Source: an uncultured Eubacteriales bacterium (GTDB lineage: Bacteria; Bacillota; Clostridia; Oscillospirales; CAG-272). From it: 17,623 nt of DNA. The stretch lies in assembly GCA_934462885.1 (NCBI GenBank), contig CAKSJC010000009.1, forward strand, positions 1 through 17,623. The letters run 5' to 3'. This document shows, one piece after another, positions 13,698-17,623 of the stretch. Made by a program: the position numbers and the translations under genes. Below the pieces are notes generated by a model, which was given only the letters and a program-made list of their open reading frames with translations, was not told the origin of the DNA and ran no database searches. Each line of letters begins with the position of its first letter. Position 1 is the stretch's first letter.

Positions 13698-15152
13698 TTA
13701 AATGCGTTTCTTCTTTGCGCGGCGCTTTTTCATACATTCGATAACTCTCTCTGCCTGCACCGCGCGGCTTGCCTTAACAAGGAGGATATCTCCCGGCAAC
13801 AAAGTCTGAAGTATCATATCAGCCATTCCCTGTGCGTCTCTGGTATCAAGACACACATACACATTTTCGGCGCGTATGCCTTTTTTGATAGCGGCTTCCG
13901 CGACGATATCCGCCATCATTCCATAGCAAAACAGCTTCTGCACCTGCATCTGAGCCGCGTACTGTCCGAGTTGATCATGCATAAGTCTTGAGTATTCTCC
14001 GAGTTCAAGCATATCTCCAAGAAGAGCAGCCGGACGAGTTCCGTTTTTTGCCGCCATAGATACGAGTACATCAATCGCCGCGCGCATTGATTCGGGACTT
14101 GCGTTGTAGCAGTCGTCAATGACGGTTATTCCGCCTACATCGTAGACATTCTGTCTCATATCGGCTCCCACAAACGAGAGGAGTCCGCGCCTTATTTGCT
14201 CGTCGTTCATTCCGAGCGTAACTCCGACAGCGTATGCCGCAAGAGAGTTATAAACATTGTGTTTTCCTAGCGCCGGAACTTCGACATTCGTCACGGCTTT
14301 ATTAGAATAGATAAGGTCATATACCATTCCGTCCGTTTTCTGTCTGATATTGACGGCTCTGAAATCTCCGCATCTGTTATACACGCTCATGAGCACGGGC
14401 TTTTTTTCAAGAATATCGTACTGTTCAAAAAGAAGAGGTTCATCGGCGTTCAATATAAGAGTTCCGTTTTCGGGAAGACCTAAACGTATTTCCATTTTTG
14501 CGCGGCAGATGTTCTCACGGCTTCCCAGAGAGGCCAAATGCGATGTTCCGATATTCGTAACTACCGCAATATCCGGACGCGCTATCTTTGTCATGTATTC
14601 AATCTCGCCAAGCGCGCTCATTCCCATTTCAAGGACGACCACGCGGTCGTCCGGAGAAATGCCGAAAATCGTAAGCGGAAGTCCAAGCTCATTATTGTAG
14701 TTTCCCTGTGTTTTATGAGTTTTGAGCGCCGCAGAGCATACCGCGTAGATAAATTCCTTTGTTGTTGTTTTTCCGACGCTTCCCGTAACCGCTACGAACT
14801 TCGCCTGAGAAAAACCTCTGTAATATCGCGCAAGATTTCCCAAAGCTTTTATCGTGTCATCGACAATAACTGCGCAGAAGGCTTTGCCCGAATTCTTTGA
14901 AACCTCCGGAACATACTGACAGATGAAACAATCCGAGCCCATTTCCAATGATTCGGTTATAAACTCGTTTCCGTCCGCTTTCTGTCCTTTTATCGCACAG
15001 AATATAACTCCGGCAGCGCTTTCTTTTGAATTTGTAGATATATATTTCTGAGGCACATCAGGAGATGCATTCCCGTATATTTCAAGTTTTCCGCCTACCG
15101 CACTTGCTATTTCGGCAGCCGTCAGAGATCTCAACTTTAATTCCGTGCTCAT
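13698..15152 (-). CDS. murF: UDP-MurNAc-tripeptide:D-Ala-D-Ala ligase MurF
   Basis: MurF adds D-Ala-D-Ala to UDP-MurNAc-tripeptide with ATP, the last cytoplasmic step of precursor synthesis. The 484-residue protein has the Mur-ligase order: N-terminal UDP-binding domain (1-115, with FCAIKGQKADGNEFI), the P-loop VTGSVGKTTTKEF (122-134), TQGNYNNELGLPL (148-160) which is typical of MurF, VLEMGMSALGEI, TNIGTSHL, then the C-terminal domain with DDCYNASPESMRAAI, a good MurF marker, and LLGDMLELGEYS. It ends in a basic tail, KKRRAKKKRI, somewhat unusual. GGAGG lies five bases before the ATG at 15152. It follows murE by 37 bases. Confidence 0.97.
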   Translation of the reverse strand: MSTELKLRSLTAAEIASAVGGKLEIYGNASPDVPQKYISTNSKESAAGVIFCAIKGQKADGNEFITESLEMGSDCFICQYVPEVSKNSGKAFCAVIVDDTIKALGNLARYYRGFSQAKFVAVTGSVGKTTTKEFIYAVCSAALKTHKTQGNYNNELGLPLTIFGISPDDRVVVLEMGMSALGEIEYMTKIARPDIAVVTNIGTSHLASLGSRENICRAKMEIRLGLPENGTLILNADEPLLFEQYDILEKKPVLMSVYNRCGDFRAVNIRQKTDGMVYDLIYSNKAVTNVEVPALGKHNVYNSLAAYAVGVTLGMNDEQIRRGLLSFVGADMRQNVYDVGGITVIDDCYNASPESMRAAIDVLVSMAAKNGTRPAALLGDMLELGEYSRLMHDQLGQYAAQMQVQKLFCYGMMADIVAEAAIKKGIRAENVYVCLDTRDAQGMADMILQTLLPGDILLVKASRAVQAERVIECMKKRRAKKKRI

Positions 15153-15189
15153 TTTTACCTCCGCTCATATTGAACTTACATTATGATCT

Positions 15190-16689
15190 TTATTTTTTAT
15201 ATATTCTTTCCGTTTCTTCCGTAACTATCGCTTCTTCATCAAAAGGAAACTTTCCTGAAGATGTTATTTCATACTTTTCATGTCCTTTTCCGGCAAGAAG
15301 GATCGTGTCTCCTTTCTCTGCCGTTTTTATCACATGCCTGAGAGCCTCACTTCTGTCGGGGATCACTTCGTATTTTTTCGTTTTATCAATACCTTCTTCG
15401 ATATCACCGATGATTTTCATGGGATCTTCGCTTCGCGGGTTATCGCTCGTTATTACAACAAGATCTGCATATTTTGAAGCGGTTTCCGCCATCTTGCTCC
15501 GTTTTCCGCGATCTCTGTCTCCTCCGCATCCGAAAAGCACGGTCAGTCTTCCTTCCGCTATCTCTCGCAGAGCCGTAAGTGCGGCTTTCAAAGATTCAGG
15601 AGTATGAGCGTAGTCGATAAACACGTTAAACGGAGCGGTATCGCTCTTGACTTTTGAAAGTCTGCCGTCAATTCCGCGCATTCCGAAAAGCGCTTCTTTA
15701 ACTGTCATTGCCCCAACTCCGAGGTTCATGGCACAGGCAGCCGCCTCCAATGTGTTATACACCGAATATCTTCCGATAAGGGGAGTTTTTATTCTGAAAA
15801 CGGCTTTTTCGGAAAAATAGACATATTCAATCCCATCAGCCCCGTGCGGAACGAATCTCAGAGTACACACGTCGCTCCCCCCGATTTTTGCCGGGTCTGC
15901 GGAAATCTTTATAAATTCTTTGTCCGGAAACAGTCCGGGAAGTCTTGATATCCACGGATCGTCAATATTTACGACCGCGCAATCCGAATAATTCATGAGC
16001 TTTGCTTTGGCCGCAAAATAGTTCTCCATGGTGCCGTGGCAGTCGAGATGTTCCGGAGAGAGGTTTGTAAACACGGCTATATCGTTTTTTATTGCGGATG
16101 TTTTATCAAGAAGAAGTCCCTGCGAAGACGCCTCATATATGAGAGTATCGCATCCTTTCTTTTTCATTTCGAGAGCCGCACCGAAAAAGAATTCGGGATC
16201 GGGAGTTGTCATCGCTCCGGCGATATCCGAAACAGACGATCCGCCGTTTTTTCCCATGTCTATCTCATCATCTCCGGCATATGATCTGACTGTTGTGATC
16301 ACGCCGACTTTTTTGCCCGCCGCGCGGAGAATGTGCCTCAGAATAAAAACCGTAGATGTTTTACCGGCAGTTCCCGTTACGGCAATTTTTGTCATACCGT
16401 CGCACGGACGCTCTGTGAAATTATACCACATCACGGACTCGGCAAGTCTTGTATTCGGAGTCATCGCGATATCCTCTATGCCTTCGATATTTATCTCGGA
16501 CACAATGAGCACGGCTCCTTTTTTCTGAGCCTCAATTGCGAAATCATGACCGTCGCGGTGTTCTCCTTTTATACAAATGAAAACGTCTCCGGGCTTTATT
16601 TTTCTCGAATCTGAGCTGATTCCGCCGACTTCAAGATCTCCGCCTCTGTAATCAATATCGCATCCCGCGAAAAGTTTTGAAAGTTTCAT
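15190..16689 (-). CDS. murE: UDP-MurNAc-dipeptide ligase MurE, meso-diaminopimelate type
   Basis: MurE adds the third stem-peptide residue to UDP-MurNAc-L-Ala-D-Glu. The 499-residue protein has the N-terminal domain with SSDSRKIKPGDVFICIKG (25-42), a P-loop TGTAGKT (105-111), TTPDPEFFF (161-169), SPEHLDCHGTMENYFAAKAKL with the lysine near 228 that is carbamylated in the family, and IDYAHTPESL (358-367). DNPR (416-419) followed by SEDP marks the enzymes that add meso-diaminopimelate rather than lysine, so the organism likely has DAP peptidoglycan. The P-loop has Ala where most have Asn (GTNGKT). The start is the ATG at 16689, behind a GGGAGGG site (16694-16700); the in-frame TTG at 16710 lies upstream of it. 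It follows the PBP gene by 93 bases. Confidence 0.97.
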   Translation of the reverse strand: MKLSKLFAGCDIDYRGGDLEVGGISSDSRKIKPGDVFICIKGEHRDGHDFAIEAQKKGAVLIVSEINIEGIEDIAMTPNTRLAESVMWYNFTERPCDGMTKIAVTGTAGKTSTVFILRHILRAAGKKVGVITTVRSYAGDDEIDMGKNGGSSVSDIAGAMTTPDPEFFFGAALEMKKKGCDTLIYEASSQGLLLDKTSAIKNDIAVFTNLSPEHLDCHGTMENYFAAKAKLMNYSDCAVVNIDDPWISRLPGLFPDKEFIKISADPAKIGGSDVCTLRFVPHGADGIEYVYFSEKAVFRIKTPLIGRYSVYNTLEAAACAMNLGVGAMTVKEALFGMRGIDGRLSKVKSDTAPFNVFIDYAHTPESLKAALTALREIAEGRLTVLFGCGGDRDRGKRSKMAETASKYADLVVITSDNPRSEDPMKIIGDIEEGIDKTKKYEVIPDRSEALRHVIKTAEKGDTILLAGKGHEKYEITSSGKFPFDEEAIVTEETERIYKK

Positions 16690-16693
16690 AGAT

Positions 16694-16700
16694 CCCTCCC
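16694..16700 (-). promoter_or_regulatory. Ribosome binding site fixing the murE start
   Basis: GGGAGGG on the - strand, four bases before the ATG at 16689, excludes the in-frame TTG at 16710. Confidence 0.8.
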
Positions 16701-16782
16701 TTAAAATCAAATTCTGAAATAACCGAATATAATTTGACTTTCCGATCGTTTTTAACTTTCGTTTTAGGGATCCTTTGGTTTA

Positions 16783-17623
16783 TCAGTCCGTTCCGTCGAG
16801 GTGACGTAATTCTATTTCAATCACAGTACCTCTGGTTACCATTGTTCCGGGTTCTATACTTTGATTTATAACAGTCGCGGTAGTTCCGTTTGTCGAACCG
16901 TAGAGAACTACGTTGATACCGTCGGAGACTGCAAGATTGTTAGCATGATAAGCGGTCATTCCGATTAAATCCGGAACTTCAACGGTATCTGAAGGTTTTT
17001 CATCTCCGGTATACAGTATAAGAAGTCCCGTATCGCTTGAAATAGTCGAGCCGGCTTTCGGCACCTGAGCAGTGACAGTGTCGCCGTTTCCGATTATTTC
17101 ATACTTGAAGCCGCGCCAGCTGAGATCGTTTATTGAGTTTTCCACGGACGCTCCGACATAGTTTGACAGAGTAATATCGAGTTTTGCAAGTTCCTCGGTT
17201 GTATACTGTGGTTCAACTCCGATATAAGGTAAAATATACGCCATGAGGTTTGATATATAAGGGGCAGCTACCGTACTTCCGTAAACGGGTCCCTGCGTCG
17301 GTTCGTCGACAATTATTATTGCGGCAACCTGCGGATCATCGGCAGGGGCGTATGCGACTGTTGATCCGACTCTGTACGGAGTATTTCCGTACTCGTCATA
17401 TTTATCTTTTTTCTCCGATGTTCCTGTTTTAGCGGCTACTCTGTATCCTTTTACATATGCGTTTTTAGCGCCTCCGTCACCGGCTACTCCTTCTTCAAGA
17501 ATATCTGTTATTGTTTCGCAGACTTCGGTACTTACCACCTGTCTCACCTTTTCATCGTTATAAGACTGCACGACGTTCCCGTCGTCGTCAACAATATCCT
17601 TAAGCAAGTGCGGGGTCATAAGG
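16783..17623 (-). CDS. Class B penicillin-binding protein with two PASTA domains, FtsI/SpoVD/PBP2x type (3' part)
   Basis: This is the C-terminal 280 residues or so of a transpeptidase that cross-links septal or spore peptidoglycan. The frame is open to the right edge (a Leu codon precedes MTPHLLKDI), so the membrane anchor, pedestal domain and catalytic SxxK lie outside. The KTGTSEK motif (Lys codon 17430-17428) is the third active-site motif of the transpeptidase. After the domain ends near LMAYILPYIGV there are two PASTA repeats: one from about LSNYVGASVENSI to LILYTG, one from VEVPDLIGMTAYHANNL to the end (DTVEVPD marks its start). PASTA domains bind uncross-linked peptidoglycan or help septal localisation. 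SpoVD of Bacillus has one and PBP2x of streptococci has two, so paralogue identity is open. Position before murE fits the dcw PBP. Confidence 0.92.
   Translation of the reverse strand, partial: LMTPHLLKDIVDDDGNVVQSYNDEKVRQVVSTEVCETITDILEEGVAGDGGAKNAYVKGYRVAAKTGTSEKKDKYDEYGNTPYRVGSTVAYAPADDPQVAAIIIVDEPTQGPVYGSTVAAPYISNLMAYILPYIGVEPQYTTEELAKLDITLSNYVGASVENSINDLSWRGFKYEIIGNGDTVTAQVPKAGSTISSDTGLLILYTGDEKPSDTVEVPDLIGMTAYHANNLAVSDGINVVLYGSTNGTTATVINQSIEPGTMVTRGTVIEIELRHLDGTD

Noticed and set aside
1..17623. CRISPR array, tRNA, rRNA, insertion sequence, toxin-antitoxin pair or defence gene
   Set aside because: No regularly spaced repeats, tRNA-like cloverleaf, transposase or matching short gene pair was seen; all long frames are accounted for by the genes listed.

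Overview
The window looks like chromosome from a low-to-moderate GC Gram-positive bacterium of the class Clostridia. Four things point there: the Firmicutes-type division and cell-wall (dcw) gene order, mini-RNase III (MrnC, a Firmicutes enzyme), strong GGAGG-type ribosome sites with sigma-A promoters, and a MurE carrying the DNPR motif of the meso-diaminopimelate-adding enzymes. An Oscillospirales-like lineage is my guess; the sequence alone does not fix the family.

Layout. The left quarter (1-4270) is on the + strand: the 3' end of an M3-family oligoendopeptidase F gene, a calcineurin-like phosphoesterase, then a likely unit of a biotin-protein ligase without DNA-binding domain (birA), a TraX-family membrane protein and a HAD-superfamily phosphatase. 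A long near-perfect hairpin at 4276-4322 ends this block and also serves the convergent genes on the other strand. Everything from 4322 to the right edge is on the - strand. Read in the direction of transcription (right to left) it is: class B penicillin-binding protein with two PASTA domains (partial), murE, murF, mraY, ftsW, murG, ftsQ/divIB, ftsZ; then mrnC; then homoserine dehydrogenase (hom) and a small tandem-ACT protein.

How it works together. MurE and MurF add meso-DAP and D-Ala-D-Ala to the UDP-MurNAc peptide, MraY and MurG make lipid I and lipid II, FtsW and the class B PBP polymerise and cross-link it, and FtsQ and FtsZ place this at the septum. murD, expected between mraY and ftsW, is absent, as are murC, murB and ftsA. 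hom makes homoserine for threonine and methionine synthesis. Its partner gene encodes what looks like the regulatory ACT pair of aspartokinase with no kinase attached.

Most unusual points: the free aspartokinase-type ACT pair behind a Hom whose own ACT domain is degenerate; mutually exclusive pairings in the hom leader; a 12-bp inverted repeat ending just before the mraY start; long basic cytoplasmic tails on both FtsW and FtsQ; an FtsW without the usual PDxGT acidic residue; and an atypical FtsZ C-terminal tail. I see no tRNA, rRNA, CRISPR array, insertion sequence or prophage, and no stretch over 300 bases without a gene. I do not see a wholly new defence or mobile system here.
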